Shown: positions 8,183 through 16,640 of the stretch, in pieces | Layout: every line of letters starts with the position of its first letter | How positions within the stretch are numbered: the stretch's first letter is position 1 | NCBI GenBank assembly: GCA_963829955.1 | Contig: CAWHKS010000004.1 | Location: forward strand, 248,001 to 312,000 | Length of the DNA: 64,000 nt | Direction of reading: 5' to 3' | Source: DASTFY01 sp963829955 | GTDB taxonomy: Bacteria; Actinomycetota; Acidimicrobiia; Acidimicrobiales; Ilumatobacteraceae | Made by a program: the position numbers and the translations under genes | The notes under the pieces: model-generated | Told to the model about the DNA's origin: nothing | The model's input: the letters and a program-made list of their open reading frames with translations, nothing else | The model's database searches: none

Positions 8183-9033
8183 CAGTGCGCGCCTTCGAGA
8201 ACCGGCTCGCCGACCAGCTCGACGGCGTGCACGGTCGCCTGCACGTCGTGCACACGGATGAGCTGCACGCCCTGCTGAGCCGCCCACGTCGCCGCGGCCA
8301 GCGACCCCTCGATGCGGTCGTCCGTCGCCACGGGATCCACGTCGCCGGGCGACACCGTGGCGTCGAGGCCGGGAAGCGTCGGCGCGGCAACTCGCGCGTC
8401 GCTCATGGCGAGCAGGCGGCCGAGGAAGGCCTTGCGGGACAGGCCCACGGCGACCGGGAAGCCCGTCGCCACCAGCTCGTCCAAGTGGGCCAGCAGCTCG
8501 AGGTTGTGGTCGAGCGTCTTGCCGAACCCGAAGCCCGGGTCGATCCAGAGCTCGTCCACACCCGCTGCCATTGCCGCTTCGGCGCGGGCAACCAGATGGT
8601 CGCGCACCTCGGCCACGACGTCGTCATAGGCCGGTGCCTGCTGCATGGTGCGGGGGTCTCCCTGCATGTGCATGGCGACCCAGCCCACCCCGAGATCGGC
8701 GGCGCTGGCGTGAAGGCTGGACGAGATGTCGTTGATGATCGTCGCCCCCGCGCCGACCGCGGCCTCCGCCGTCTGCGCACGGCGGGTGTCGATGGAGACC
8801 CGGCCGTGCGCGGACAGGGCCTCGATCACGGGAAGGACGCGCCGCATCTCCTCGGCGGCGTCGACGGGCTCAGCCCCGGGACGTGTGGACTCCCCACCGA
8901 TGTCCACGATGGCGGCGCCGGCGGCGAACAGGTCCAGGCCGTGGGCGACCGCGCGGGCGGGGTCGAACCACTGCCCGCCGTCCGAGAAGGAATCGGGCGT
9001 CACGTTGACCACGCCCATGACCTGCGCTTTCAC
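8182..9033 (-). CDS. folP: Dihydropteroate synthase
   Basis: Condenses hydroxymethyl-dihydropterin pyrophosphate with p-aminobenzoate. Family motifs are in order: MGVVNVTPDSFSDGG, DIGGESTRPGAEPVDAAEE, VSIDTRRAQTAEAA, INDIS, the DPGFGFGKT loop, and the sulfonamide-pocket GLSRKAFLGRLL. The end, VQLIRVHDV, is the usual closing strand with the substrate Arg-His. Start taken as the GTG at 9033 (a TTG immediately before is possible). Downstream coupling to the pseudophosphatase is by ATGA. A single FolP copy is seen here, with no folE or ftsH beside it as in mycobacteria. Confidence 0.95.
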   Translation of the reverse strand: MKAQVMGVVNVTPDSFSDGGQWFDPARAVAHGLDLFAAGAAIVDIGGESTRPGAEPVDAAEEMRRVLPVIEALSAHGRVSIDTRRAQTAEAAVGAGATIINDISSSLHASAADLGVGWVAMHMQGDPRTMQQAPAYDDVVAEVRDHLVARAEAAMAAGVDELWIDPGFGFGKTLDHNLELLAHLDELVATGFPVAVGLSRKAFLGRLLAMSDARVAAPTLPGLDATVSPGDVDPVATDDRIEGSLAAATWAAQQGVQLIRVHDVQATVHAVELVGEPVLEGAH

Positions 9034-9045
9034 CAAGGGGCAAGG

Positions 9046-9639
9046 CTACTCGGCCCGGCCCGTCGGGCCCGGGCCCGCCGCCTCCTTCGGACCGTTCCAG
9101 AGATGGAGATCGGGCAGGTTGCGGTAGCGCTCAGCCACGTCGAGCCCGTAGCCGACCACCCAGTCCGGCGGGATGGTGAAGCCCACGTAGCGCAGGCTGG
9201 CCCGGTCCATGGGCGCGATCGTCTCCCGGGCCAGCAGCGCGCACACCTCGAGGCTGGCCGGGTTGCGGGCGGCCAGCATCCGGCGCAGGTAGGCGAGCGT
9301 GAGCCCGGAGTCCACGATGTCCTCGACGAGCAGGACGTGGCGATCCTCGAGCTCGATGTCGAGGTCTTTCACGATGCGCACGATGCCGGAGGAGCGAGTC
9401 GAGGCGCCGTACGAGGACACGGCCATGAAGTCGATCTCGTGGTCGATAGGGATGGCCCGGACGAGATCGCCTAGGAACACGAACGCGCCTTTGAGCACGG
9501 CCACGAGGAGCGGGACCCGGCCGCGGTAGTCCGCGCCGATGGCTTCGCCCAGCTCACCGATGCGCTCGTGCAGTTCGGCGGCGGACAGCAGCACCTTGCC
9601 CGGCCCCGTCTCGGATCCGCCGAGCCCGTCTGGTGCCAC
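9046..9639 (-). CDS. hpt: Hypoxanthine (guanine) phosphoribosyltransferase
   Basis: Purine salvage enzyme transferring phosphoribose from PRPP to hypoxanthine or guanine. The protein of 197 aa has LLVAVLKGAFVFLGDL, VSSYGASTRSSG, the PRPP-binding loop HVLLVEDIVDSGLTLAYL with the acidic pair, and the C-terminal VGYGLDVAERYRNLPDL. It lies 12 bp downstream of tilS; tilS-hpt order is conserved widely, and in mycobacteria the same trio (metalloprotease, tilS, hpt) occurs. GTG start at 9639; no strong ribosome site seen, so translation may depend on tilS. Confidence 0.95.
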   Translation of the reverse strand: MAPDGLGGSETGPGKVLLSAAELHERIGELGEAIGADYRGRVPLLVAVLKGAFVFLGDLVRAIPIDHEIDFMAVSSYGASTRSSGIVRIVKDLDIELEDRHVLLVEDIVDSGLTLAYLRRMLAARNPASLEVCALLARETIAPMDRASLRYVGFTIPPDWVVGYGLDVAERYRNLPDLHLWNGPKEAAGPGPTGRAE

Positions 9640-9651
9640 GGAGGGGCGAGG

Positions 9652-10581
9652 TTACCCAGCCGCTTCGGTGAGTGGGCCAACCAGCCGGAGCCGCATGGCA
9701 TGCCGCTCGACCCGACGGCCCAGCCCGGCGTCGCACGCCCTGGATGACCCGCCGGCCACCTCCAGCACCCGCTCGACCGTCGCGGCGTCCGGCGGGTGGT
9801 CCCCGGTCAGCCACTGGCGTACGGCCCGCCGGGCCAGCGGGCGAGGGGCGGCGGCCAAGGCGCGGGCGTCGGTGACGTCGATGGCGGCGGCCAGCTCATC
9901 GAGGAGATCGGCCTCGTCCCGGAGCAGATCGGCCTGCCGGGCGAGGACGGGCACCACGTCCCGCTCGGCGATGTCGTCGAGCAATGGGAGCAGTTGGTGG
10001 CGCACTCGGTTGCGCCGGAAGGCCAACGAGGCGTTGGTCGGATCCGTGACCGGCGTGAGCCCGAGCGCCGCGCAGAGGGCGGCGGTCTCCGCTCGGCGCA
10101 GGTCCAGCAGAGGGCGGCGATCACGCCGAATGCCCGCCAGACCGGCCGTGCCCGCGCCGCGCAACAGGTTCAGCAGGACGGTCTCGGCCTGATCGTCCGC
10201 GGTGTGGCCGGTCAGCACGTCGGGTGGGAGCGCGCCAGAACGGGCCTCGCGGGCGCGCGCCTCCAAGTTCGGGCCGAGCGACACGGGCACCCGGACCGAC
10301 CGGAACCCGGCGCCGAAGCGAATCGCCGCCTCCGCGACGACCTCGGCTTCGTCGGCCGAGCCGCGGCGCAGCCCGTGGTCGACGTGGAGGGCGGTCGTGG
10401 CGCAGCCGGCGGACGTGGCCAGGACGAGGAGCGCCAGCGAATCGGCGCCGCCCGACACCGCGCAGTTGACGGCTGTCCCCGGCGCCGGGAACCGGCAGCG
10501 CGCGAGGAGCCCGGCCAGTCCGGGGTAGGCAACCCCGACGGCGGCCGTCCCGACGCCGGCCGTCCCGACGCCGGCGTTCAC
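9652..10581 (-). CDS. tilS: tRNA(Ile)-lysidine synthetase
   Basis: Ligates lysine to C34 of the CAU-anticodon isoleucine tRNA, changing decoding from AUG to AUA. The PP-loop motif VNCAVSGGADSLALL gives the ATP site, followed by LHVDHGLRRGSADEAEVV, LTGHTADDQAETVLLNLLRG, and the tRNA-contacting FRRNRVRHQLLPLL. The 309-aa length suits actinobacterial TilS. The GTG at 10581 overlaps the metalloprotease stop (GTGA) and precedes a short Gly/Val/Ala repeat (NAGVGTAGVGTAAVG) that is an odd N-terminal leader. The open frame is continuous with part of the upstream gene only because that gene is frameshifted. Confidence 0.95.
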   Translation of the reverse strand: MNAGVGTAGVGTAAVGVAYPGLAGLLARCRFPAPGTAVNCAVSGGADSLALLVLATSAGCATTALHVDHGLRRGSADEAEVVAEAAIRFGAGFRSVRVPVSLGPNLEARAREARSGALPPDVLTGHTADDQAETVLLNLLRGAGTAGLAGIRRDRRPLLDLRRAETAALCAALGLTPVTDPTNASLAFRRNRVRHQLLPLLDDIAERDVVPVLARQADLLRDEADLLDELAAAIDVTDARALAAAPRPLARRAVRQWLTGDHPPDAATVERVLEVAGGSSRACDAGLGRRVERHAMRLRLVGPLTEAAG

Positions 10582-11664
10582 GCCACTTGCCCGGTGAGGC
10601 CGACCCGGTCCAGCCAGCGCGATGGCTGGCGGATCTCCTCCAGGGACGGCAGCTGGTCGGCGCCCCGCCAGCAGATGTCCACCGCGCGGCGGACCGGCGA
10701 CGCGCTCCACGTAGGCGATGAAGCGCTCGCCCTGCTCGTACTGGTTGAGCTTGCTCTCGAGACCGATGAGCTTGCGCACCAACCTGACCGGGGGCGAGCC
10801 GCTGCGGCGTCGTGCCGAGAGCACGGCGGCGAAGCGGCGGGCGGACGGAACGTGCCCCGCGCCGGCCCGGTCCATGGTCACGTCGCCGTGGCCCTCGAGC
10901 AGCGACATCATCCCGCCGATCTGGTCGAGGACGGCCCGCTGCTCGGGCGTGGCGACCAGTGCCATCACGCCCCCCTCGTCGACGCGGCGGCGGGCCTCGG
11001 CCCGATCGCGGGTCAGCGAGCGGGCGGCGGCCGCCAGCTGCCCGCTGTCGGGCTCGGCCATGGTCAGCGCCTGCTCGACCAGGCCCCGGAAGTGCGGCGC
11101 CAGCCACGGGACCCCGGTGAACTGGGCGCGATGGGTCAGCTCGTGGAGCAGCACCCACAGCCGGAACTGATCGGGCGGGAACCCGAACCGTCGCTCCAGG
11201 CTGACCAGGTTCGGGCCGACGAGGTACACCACATCACCCGCGCCCCCGGGCCCGTCGTTGCCGGCCGGATCCCCGAGGAGCAGGTCGTACTGGCCGAGCA
11301 CGCGGCTGCTCATCCAGCCGAGGAGCGTCCCCAACTCGACCGCGGCCACCCGGCTGGTGAGGGTGGCGGCCACGCCCGGCCGGTGGCCGACCTTGTCCTG
11401 CCAGCGCTCCAGCAGCGGGGCCAGCAGGCGGCGAAAGGCGGCGACGTTGGCTGCCACCCAGGCCGGGCGGTCGACAACCTCGATGCGCGCCGGTCCCGAG
11501 GGCACCAAGCTCGTGACCGCGGTGACGAGGCTCTCGGCCAGTGGTGCCTGGGCCTGCATCTCGCGCTGGAGCGCCGGGAGCTCGGACGTCAGCGGCGACG
11601 GGCGGTTGGCCACCCGGGCGCCGATGCGCTCGGCCAATCCCCAGTCAACGAGCCCGGGCGCCAC
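10578..11664 (-). CDS. Zinc-dependent metalloprotease of the DUF2342 / F420-associated family, apparent frameshift
   Basis: Belongs to the actinobacterial DUF2342 family (often annotated coenzyme F420 biosynthesis-associated) found just upstream of tilS and hpt. The metal motif is LLHELTHRAQF (HExxH-like with T), preceded by VYLVGPNLVSLERRFGFPPDQ and followed by FRGLVEQAL and a long helical C-terminal part with SLLEGHGDVTMDRAG. After FIAYVERVAGP, at about 10688-10697, the frame changes: removing one base gives RAVDICWRGADQLPSLEEI and a stop at 10578 that overlaps tilS. Function in F420 synthesis has not been shown for the family as far as I know. GTG start at 11664. Confidence 0.85.
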
Positions 11665-11670
11665 GGCCGC

Positions 11671-11838
11671 CTAGGTCTTCTGCGGCTGCTGGGGCTCGGC
11701 GATCGTCTGCCCACGCCGCGGGTACTGAGGACCGATGACCTTGATGAGGTAGCCGAATACGACGGCCAGGACCCCGAGCACGCCGAGGCCGAAGAGCACC
11801 ATGGCGATCCACCAGTCCCAGGGTTGGGCAGCGAACAT
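11671..11838 (-). CDS. Small single-pass membrane protein, 55 aa
   Basis: ATG at 11838 to TAG at 11671 encodes MFAAQPWDWWIAMVLFGLG followed by a hydrophobic run to about residue 33, then a charged tail IGPQYPRRGQTIAEPQQ. One transmembrane helix with cytoplasmic C-terminus is predicted from charge distribution. The stop is 6 bp before the metalloprotease start, so it likely leads that operon. No family recognised; similar short membrane genes before this metalloprotease may be conserved but I cannot check. Coding status rests on good start/stop spacing and amino-acid composition. Confidence 0.6.
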   Translation of the reverse strand: MFAAQPWDWWIAMVLFGLGVLGVLAVVFGYLIKVIGPQYPRRGQTIAEPQQPQKT

Positions 11839-11872
11839 GGGCCGTAGCGTAGCCCGAGGGGTCGGAGCCGGC

Positions 11873-12139
11873 TCAGGCCAGGCCGGTCTCCCCGGCGCCC
11901 GCCTCTTCCTGATCGACGGTGCCGAAGCAGGACTCGATCTTGGCCAGCAGCCCCGGGGGGAGGGCGTCCTGGCGACACTTCTTCGAGATGATCATGCGCA
12001 GCTCGGCATGGAAGTCGAACACGTGCAGGCAGTCGAGGCAGTCCTCGAGGTGGCCCTGGACGGACGTCCACTCCTCCTCGGAGAGCTCACGGTCGAGGTA
12101 CGGCTCCAGCTCGCGGAGCACCTCGCCGCAGTCATCCAC
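11873..12139 (-). CDS. Zinc-binding anti-sigma factor of the RsrA/RshA (mycothiol) type
   Basis: Thiol-redox anti-sigma factor expected to hold SigR inactive until disulfide stress releases zinc. The 88-aa product has Cys4 (DDC), then the ZAS motif HLEDCLDC (His30, Cys34, Cys37), and a further KKC at about residue 55, followed by ALPPGLLAKI as in RsrA. The GTG at 12139 overlaps the sigma gene by 8 bp, giving coupled expression in a 1:1 ratio. Family knowledge: SigR-RsrA in Streptomyces and SigH-RshA in Mycobacterium control thioredoxin and mycothiol genes. Confidence 0.9.
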   Translation of the reverse strand: MDDCGEVLRELEPYLDRELSEEEWTSVQGHLEDCLDCLHVFDFHAELRMIISKKCRQDALPPGLLAKIESCFGTVDQEEAGAGETGLA

Positions 12140-12776
12140 GGCGGGCCCCTGCTTGTTCGCCGGCTGGGTTGTCGACCATCGTGACGGGCTCCTCGTCCGT
12201 TGGGGCGGCGTCGCTGGGCGGCACCAGCCCCCGCTGTTCGGCAAACGTGAACAACGCCTTCTGCATCGCCTTTCTTCCCCGGTGGAGACGGGACATCACC
12301 GTACCCATCGGGATGTCCAGCATCTCTGCGATCTCCTTGTAGGAGAAACCCTCGACGTCGGCCAGCAGCACCGGTAGGCGGAAGTTCTCGGGCAAGTCCT
12401 CGAGGGCCTGCTTGACCTCGTCATCGGTGAACAGGTCCATGAGCTCGTCCTCGGCGCTGCGTGAGGCCAGCGCTTCCTCGAGCCCGCCGATGCGCCGGTA
12501 CAGGTAGAAATCCTCGATGCTGTCGAGGTCGGTCTCCTCCGGCCGGCGCTGCTTGGCCCGGTAAGAGTTGATGTACGTGTTGGTGAGGATGCGGAACAGC
12601 CACGCCCGCAGGTTCGTGCCCTCCTCGAACGTGGCGTAGCTGCGGTAGCCCTTCAGGTAGGTCTCCTGGACCAGATCCTCCGCGTCCGCGTTGTTCCTGG
12701 TCATGCGCATCGCCGCGGAGTAGAGCTGGGGCGCGAGGGGGAGCGCTTCCTCCGCGAAGCGCGCTCGGTCAGCCAC
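12132..12776 (-). CDS. sigR: ECF sigma factor, SigR/SigH type
   Basis: Stress sigma factor of about 214 aa. Region 2 has MRMTRNNADAEDLVQETYLK and YATFEEGTNLRAWLFRIL, with TNTYINSYRAKQRRPEETD typical of the SigR/SigH (ECF12) group. Region 4 is LPVLLADVEGFSYKEIAEML, with IPMGTVMSRLHRGRKAMQ as the recognition helix. The GTG at 12776 is taken as start since homologues begin shortly before the FAEEALPLAPQLY helix; the open frame extends further upstream without homology. The anti-sigma gene follows with an overlap. Positive autoregulation is usual in the family but I see no convincing own-type promoter just upstream. Confidence 0.92.
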   Translation of the reverse strand: MADRARFAEEALPLAPQLYSAAMRMTRNNADAEDLVQETYLKGYRSYATFEEGTNLRAWLFRILTNTYINSYRAKQRRPEETDLDSIEDFYLYRRIGGLEEALASRSAEDELMDLFTDDEVKQALEDLPENFRLPVLLADVEGFSYKEIAEMLDIPMGTVMSRLHRGRKAMQKALFTFAEQRGLVPPSDAAPTDEEPVTMVDNPAGEQAGARRG

Positions 12777-12829
12777 CGCGGCGACCCTATCGGTCGGTGC
12801 TGTTCCGTCTGCGGTCGAGGACCGCGCCG

Positions 12830-13393
12830 TCAGCGGTCGGGAAGGTCGGCGGCGAGGTGGTCGAGCGCAAGGACGAACCGCTCGAGCAGATCCGCGAGCT
12901 GCCGGCGCTCCTCGGACTCGAACTCGCCCAGCATGCGGGCCATGGAGTGCCGGCGCCGGGCCGAGATGGCGCTGTGACGCTGGCGTCCGGCTTCGGTGAC
13001 CGACACCATCACGACCCGCCCGTCCTCGGTCCCGCTGCCCCTGCTGGCCAGGCCAGACCGCACCAGGCGGTGGACGGCCCGGGTGGCGGTCGAGGGATCG
13101 ACACGGAGCGCCTCGGCGAGCTCGCTCATGCGCCACGCAGGCTGCTGCACGAGCAGGTCGAGCGTGTCCATCTGACCCGGCTCGATCGAATCCTCCTCCG
13201 CCACGTAGAAGTAGTCACGCACGGTCACCATCGCCGCGCCACGCCGCAGTTCCTTCCACGCGTTGGCGATGCGGAGTGCGACTTCGCGCTCGTCGGGCAG
13301 GTCGAGATCGATGCTGCGGGGCACGCCCTCGGCCGCACCGGTCAGCCCACCGGTCAGCCCATCGGTCAGCGCGGTCGGAGCCCCAGCGGACAT
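12830..13393 (-). CDS. MarR-family transcriptional regulator
   Basis: The 187-aa winged-helix regulator has an N-terminal linker (MSAGAPTALTDGLTGGLTGA, a short GLTG repeat), then ELRRGAAMVTVRDYFY, MDTLDLLVQQPAWRMSELAE, the recognition helix VDPSTATRAVHRLVRSGLAS and the wing GTEDGRVVMVSVTEAGRQRH, ending in a long dimerisation helix. Start ATG 13393 is 2 bp from a 15-bp inverted repeat and 20 bp from the divergent hydrolase start, so it probably represses both its own gene and the hydrolase. Ligand unknown. Confidence 0.88.
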   Translation of the reverse strand: MSAGAPTALTDGLTGGLTGAAEGVPRSIDLDLPDEREVALRIANAWKELRRGAAMVTVRDYFYVAEEDSIEPGQMDTLDLLVQQPAWRMSELAEALRVDPSTATRAVHRLVRSGLASRGSGTEDGRVVMVSVTEAGRQRHSAISARRRHSMARMLGEFESEERRQLADLLERFVLALDHLAADLPDR

Positions 13394-13395
13394 CC

Positions 13396-13410
13396 CTTGT
13401 AGGGTACAAG
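13396..13410. promoter_or_regulatory. Probable MarR operator
   Basis: CTTGTAGGGTACAAG is a perfect 6-bp inverted repeat round GGG and fills nearly all of the 19-bp gap between the divergent MarR and hydrolase starts. The TTGTA/TACAA half-sites suit MarR-type binding. Such a short gap leaves no room for normal promoters with leaders, so transcripts are probably leaderless or one start is further downstream than called. Confidence 0.7.
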
Positions 13411-13412
13411 CG

Positions 13413-14135
13413 ATGGGGGAGGGCCCGTCCAGCGAGCGCCCGTCCGATGAGCCCAGGACTCCCCTCCAGGCCCTCGCTGTCCTCGCCGCGCAGGAGGTGG
13501 CGGTGACGCCGGCGTTGCGCCACCTGGAGCTGTTCACCATGGGCGGCCTGCTCACCCTGCTGTGGCACCACCCGCTTGACACCGACGAAGACCCGACGGC
13601 CGCCGTCGTCGCCTGCGGCGGGGCGATGGGTGGGCTGCTGGGCCCGGCCGAGGGTCTCTACCAGCGCCTCGGCGCCCACCTCGCCGAGCAGGGCGTCCCG
13701 CTGCTGAGGGTCAGTTACCGGCGTCCCAACGACCTCGACGCCTGCTGCCTCGACGTCGCCGCGGCCGTGCAGCTCGTCACCGACCGCGGGGCCGAGCGGG
13801 TCGTGGTGATGGGCCACAGCTTCGGCGGGGCGGTCGCCATCAGGGTGGCGGTCGCCATGCCGTCGGCTGTGCGCGGCGTGGTCACCTTCGCGACGCAGTC
13901 AGCCGGCTGCGAGGTGGCGGGCGGCCTCGGGGACCGACCGCTGCTGCTGTTCCACGGCGAGCGCGACGAACTGCTCCCCGTCCAGGCCAGTGAGGTCGTC
14001 CGGGCCATGGCGAGCCACGGCGAGCTGGTCGTCGTTCCCGGTGACGGGCACCTCCTCGCCCGCAGCGGGCCCATCCTCTGGGAGCGGCTCTTCGAGTGGT
14101 TGCCCGATGTCCTCAGCCGGGAGCTGGCGCCGTGA
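13413..14135 (+). CDS. Alpha/beta hydrolase
   Basis: The 240-aa protein has the hydrolase fold: VVACGGAMGGLLGPAEGLYQ oxyanion region, RVSYRRPNDLDACCLDVAAA, the nucleophile elbow VMGHSFGGAVA (Ser), an acid in FHGERDELLP and a His in VVPGDGHLLA. It is closest in style to dienelactone hydrolase / small-acyl esterases of actinobacteria. Start ATG 13413, next to the palindromic MarR-type site, which suggests that its expression is controlled by the divergent regulator. Substrate not predictable. Confidence 0.8.
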   Translation: MGEGPSSERPSDEPRTPLQALAVLAAQEVAVTPALRHLELFTMGGLLTLLWHHPLDTDEDPTAAVVACGGAMGGLLGPAEGLYQRLGAHLAEQGVPLLRVSYRRPNDLDACCLDVAAAVQLVTDRGAERVVVMGHSFGGAVAIRVAVAMPSAVRGVVTFATQSAGCEVAGGLGDRPLLLFHGERDELLPVQASEVVRAMASHGELVVVPGDGHLLARSGPILWERLFEWLPDVLSRELAP

Positions 14136-14161
14136 GCGCGGCTGCAGCCTCGGTGGGACCG

Positions 14162-14902
14162 TCAGTCCTCGTAACCCGGCAGGCCCTGGTCCACCAGCCG
14201 GCCCGTGGCGGCCAGGAAGACCTCGGCCTTCTCCCGCTCGAGCTCGTACTGCTTGACGGTCAGCTCGGCCGTGTCGAAGTCCATGAGGCGGAGTTGCTGC
14301 CCGGTCGACTGCGCCAGTACCTGCACCATGCAGGCCCGCTCGAAGAAGTACAGGTCTTCCCACGCGTGCGCCAGCGACTCCCCGATCACGAGCACGCCGT
14401 GGTTGGCGAGCAGTACGACGCGCACGCCGCCGGCCACGGCCTCGGCCAGCCTGTCGCCCTCCACCGCGTCGTTCACGAGCCCGCCGTACTCGGGCATGAA
14501 CTCGTAGCGACCGTGGAAGCGCACGCTGTTCTGCGACAGCCGTGTCTCGAACCCCGTCTCGGTCAACGCCAGCGCGGTGGCGTACGGCATGTGGGTGTGG
14601 AGCACGCAGGCCGCGTCGGGGTGCGACAGATGGATGCGGGAGTGGATGAAGAAGGCGCTCGCTTCGGCTTCACCGTCACCGATCACGTTGCCGGCCTCGT
14701 CGACCAACAGCAGGTCGCCGGCCCGCAGCTCGCTCCAATGCGGCCCGTACGGGTTGAGCAGGAAGCGGCCGGGCTCGCCGGGAACAGCGAGGCTGAAGTG
14801 GTTGTCGATGCCCTCGTGGAAGCCGTGCAGCACCGCGGCGCGGAAGACCATGGCGAGCTCGACACGGGCGCGATCACGGTCGTTCATGAGCCCGTTGTTC
14901 AT
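14162..14902 (-). CDS. Class II aldolase/adducin-family protein
   Basis: A 246-aa cytoplasmic protein with the class II aldolase layout: GFHEGIDNHFSLAVPG near the N-terminus, LRAGDLLLVDEAGNVI, the zinc ligands in VLHTHMPYATAL and in ANHGVLVIGESLAHAW, and a catalytic Glu likely in the FFIHSRIH-preceding segment. Enzymes of this fold cleave or epimerise phosphosugars or act as decarboxylases of keto-acid lyases. ATG at 14902 overlaps the FAH-family gene stop (ATGA), so the two act together. A pathway for degradation of an aromatic or sugar acid is inferred from this pairing. Confidence 0.82.
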   Translation of the reverse strand: MNNGLMNDRDRARVELAMVFRAAVLHGFHEGIDNHFSLAVPGEPGRFLLNPYGPHWSELRAGDLLLVDEAGNVIGDGEAEASAFFIHSRIHLSHPDAACVLHTHMPYATALALTETGFETRLSQNSVRFHGRYEFMPEYGGLVNDAVEGDRLAEAVAGGVRVVLLANHGVLVIGESLAHAWEDLYFFERACMVQVLAQSTGQQLRLMDFDTAELTVKQYELEREKAEVFLAATGRLVDQGLPGYED

Positions 14903-15729
14903 GAGGGGGCCTTCGTGAAGCGGTTCCGACACTCGCCGATGCTCTCGACCGCCACCGTCACGACGTCATCGGCACCGATGAACCGCGGTGGCGTCCGGGC
15001 GTGACCGACGCCGGCCGGCGTGCCGGTGAGGATGAGATCGCCCGGGCGCAGCGTGGTGAAGGTCGAGATGTAGGACACGAGCTCGGCCGCCGGGAAGATG
15101 AGGTCGCTCGTGCGGGAGTCCTGCACGACCTCGTCGTTGACAGTGCAACTGATGCGGAGGTCGCGGGCGTGGTCGATCTCGTCGGGTGTCACCAGCACCG
15201 GCCCGACGGGCGTCGTGGCTTCGAAGTTCTTTCCCTGGAGCCACTGCAAGGTGCGGTTCTGCCAGTCCCGCATGGAGACGTCGTTGGCCACCGTGTAGCC
15301 GGCGACGTGGTCGAGGGCTTCGGAGGCGTCGACGCTCCTCGCCTGCCGGCCGATGACGATCGTCAGCTCGGCCTCCCAGTCCACCTTCGGCGAGGCGGAC
15401 GGCAGCTCGATGTCGGCGTAGGGGGCGCAGAGGGTGTCCGCGAACTTGCCGAACAGCGTGGGGAAGGCCGGCAGCTCACGGCCGGTCTCCTCCACGTGCC
15501 CGCGGTAGTTGAGGCCGACGCACACCACCTTGGACGGCCGGACCAGCACGTCGTAGCTCAGCTCGTTCGACGAGACCTCGGTCCCGCCACCGGCAGCGGA
15601 GTCGGCCCAACCAGCCGTGGCCAGGACGGCGCCGACATCGGTGGCGTCGAGCAGCACGGCGCTCTCACCGTCGGCCGAGAGGCGAGCGGCTCGGCGGGCA
15701 CCCTGGTGGATCACGGAGGCCAGGCGCAT
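14899..15729 (-). CDS. Fumarylacetoacetate hydrolase-family protein
   Basis: A 276-aa FAH-fold protein, likely a 2-hydroxyhepta-2,4-diene-1,7-dioate isomerase/acylpyruvase-type enzyme. Signatures: KVVCVGLNYRGHVEETGREL, PTLFGKFADTL, the metal-binding VDWEAELTIVIGR with two Glu, YTVANDVSMRDWQ, GKNFEATTPVGPVLV and the C-terminal DLILTGTPAGVGHAR. Transcribed leftward and translationally coupled to the class II aldolase, a combination met in catabolism of aromatic cleavage products or sugar acids. Exact substrate unknown. Confidence 0.88.
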   Translation of the reverse strand: MRLASVIHQGARRAARLSADGESAVLLDATDVGAVLATAGWADSAAGGGTEVSSNELSYDVLVRPSKVVCVGLNYRGHVEETGRELPAFPTLFGKFADTLCAPYADIELPSASPKVDWEAELTIVIGRQARSVDASEALDHVAGYTVANDVSMRDWQNRTLQWLQGKNFEATTPVGPVLVTPDEIDHARDLRISCTVNDEVVQDSRTSDLIFPAAELVSYISTFTTLRPGDLILTGTPAGVGHARTPPRFIGADDVVTVAVESIGECRNRFTKAPS

Positions 15730-15779
15730 GGCCGCACCCTACCGGCGGCCGCCCGATCGGGGATCGGCCGCACCTCCCT

Positions 15780-16587
15780 ATGATCGCCGTCGTGGTCCGC
15801 CAGCGAGTGGCCGAGCTCGACCTCACCCCGCGACTCAGCCGCGCCGACTACGACGTCCGGCTCAAGGCGGCCCAGCGTCGCTTCCTCCAACTGCGTCTCC
15901 ACCTCGGCGGCCAGATCGGTACGGGGGAGCTGGGGCCTGGACTCCTCGTGCTGTTCGAGGGCAAGGACGCCGGCGGGAAGGGTGGCGCCCTCAAGCGGTT
16001 GGTCGAGCCGCTGGACCCCCGGCACTACCGCGTGTCGAGCTTCTCGGCGCCCACGTCCGACGAGAAGCGCCATCACTTCCTCTGGCGCTTCTACCGTGAG
16101 CTCCCCGGCCTCGGCGGCATGGCGGCCTTCGACCGGAGTTGGTACGGCCGGGTGCTGGTCGAGCGCATCGAGGGCTACGCCACGATCGAGCAGTGGAGCC
16201 GCGCCTACGACGAGATCGTGCAGTTCGAGCGCACGCTCGTGCTGGAGGGCCTGATCCTCGTGAAGCTGTGGCTCCACATCAGCGACGAGGAGCAGCTCGG
16301 CCGCTTCCGCTCCCGTGAGAGCGACCCATTGCGCCGCTGGAAGCTGACCGAGGAGGACTGGCGCAATCGGGACAAGGCGCGCGGACTACGACCGCGCGAC
16401 GGACGAGATGTTCGACCGTACGGACCACGGGCTCGGTCCGTGGGATCTCATCGCGGCCGAGAACAAGCGCTTCGCCCGCGTGGCCGTCATCGAGACCGTG
16501 ATCGCCCGGGTCGAGGAGGGCATGGCCCGCCACGGCATGGACGTCCCGGGTGATGAGCTGCCCGGGCTGATCGCCGCCGATGGTTGA
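15780..16587 (+). CDS. ppk2: Polyphosphate kinase 2 family protein, apparent frameshift
   Basis: Phosphotransferase between polyphosphate and nucleotides. The Walker A region is VLFEGKDAGGKGGALKRL, with PTSDEKRHHFLWRFYRELP and a Walker B AAFDRSWYGRVLVERIEG, then IKLWLHIS-like EGLILVKLWLHISDEEQL. Following WRNRDKAR at about 16381-16384 the frame breaks; removing one G yields DYDRATDEMFDRTDHGLGPW and ENKRFARVAVIETVI up to a TGA at 16587, the normal family ending. One-domain PPK2 proteins phosphorylate AMP, ADP or GDP; subclass is not resolved. The break looks like a sequencing insertion. Confidence 0.88.
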
Positions 16588-16640
16588 CGCAGCCGGCTGA
16601 CGGACCCGGCTGACGCGCGCGAGGTCCGACGGGCGCGGCC

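Noticed and set aside
9652..11664. Single 670-codon fusion of metalloprotease and TilS
   Set aside because: The fusion arises only from a frame break near 10690; correcting one base separates the two genes with the normal GTGA overlap.
9796..11847. Long open frame on the + strand opposite tilS and the metalloprotease
   Set aside because: Its product is Arg/Gly/Gln-rich with no motif, and it runs antisense to clearly recognised proteins. High GC makes long stop-free antisense frames common.
12777..13136. N-terminal extension of the SigR frame by 120 codons
   Set aside because: Antisense or out of frame relative to the MarR gene and without sigma-factor homology; GTG 12776 starts just before the first conserved helix.
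16588..16640. CCGGCTGAC repeats in the ppk2-hydroxylase gap
   Set aside because: Two short copies only; no hairpin, likely chance in GC-rich DNA.
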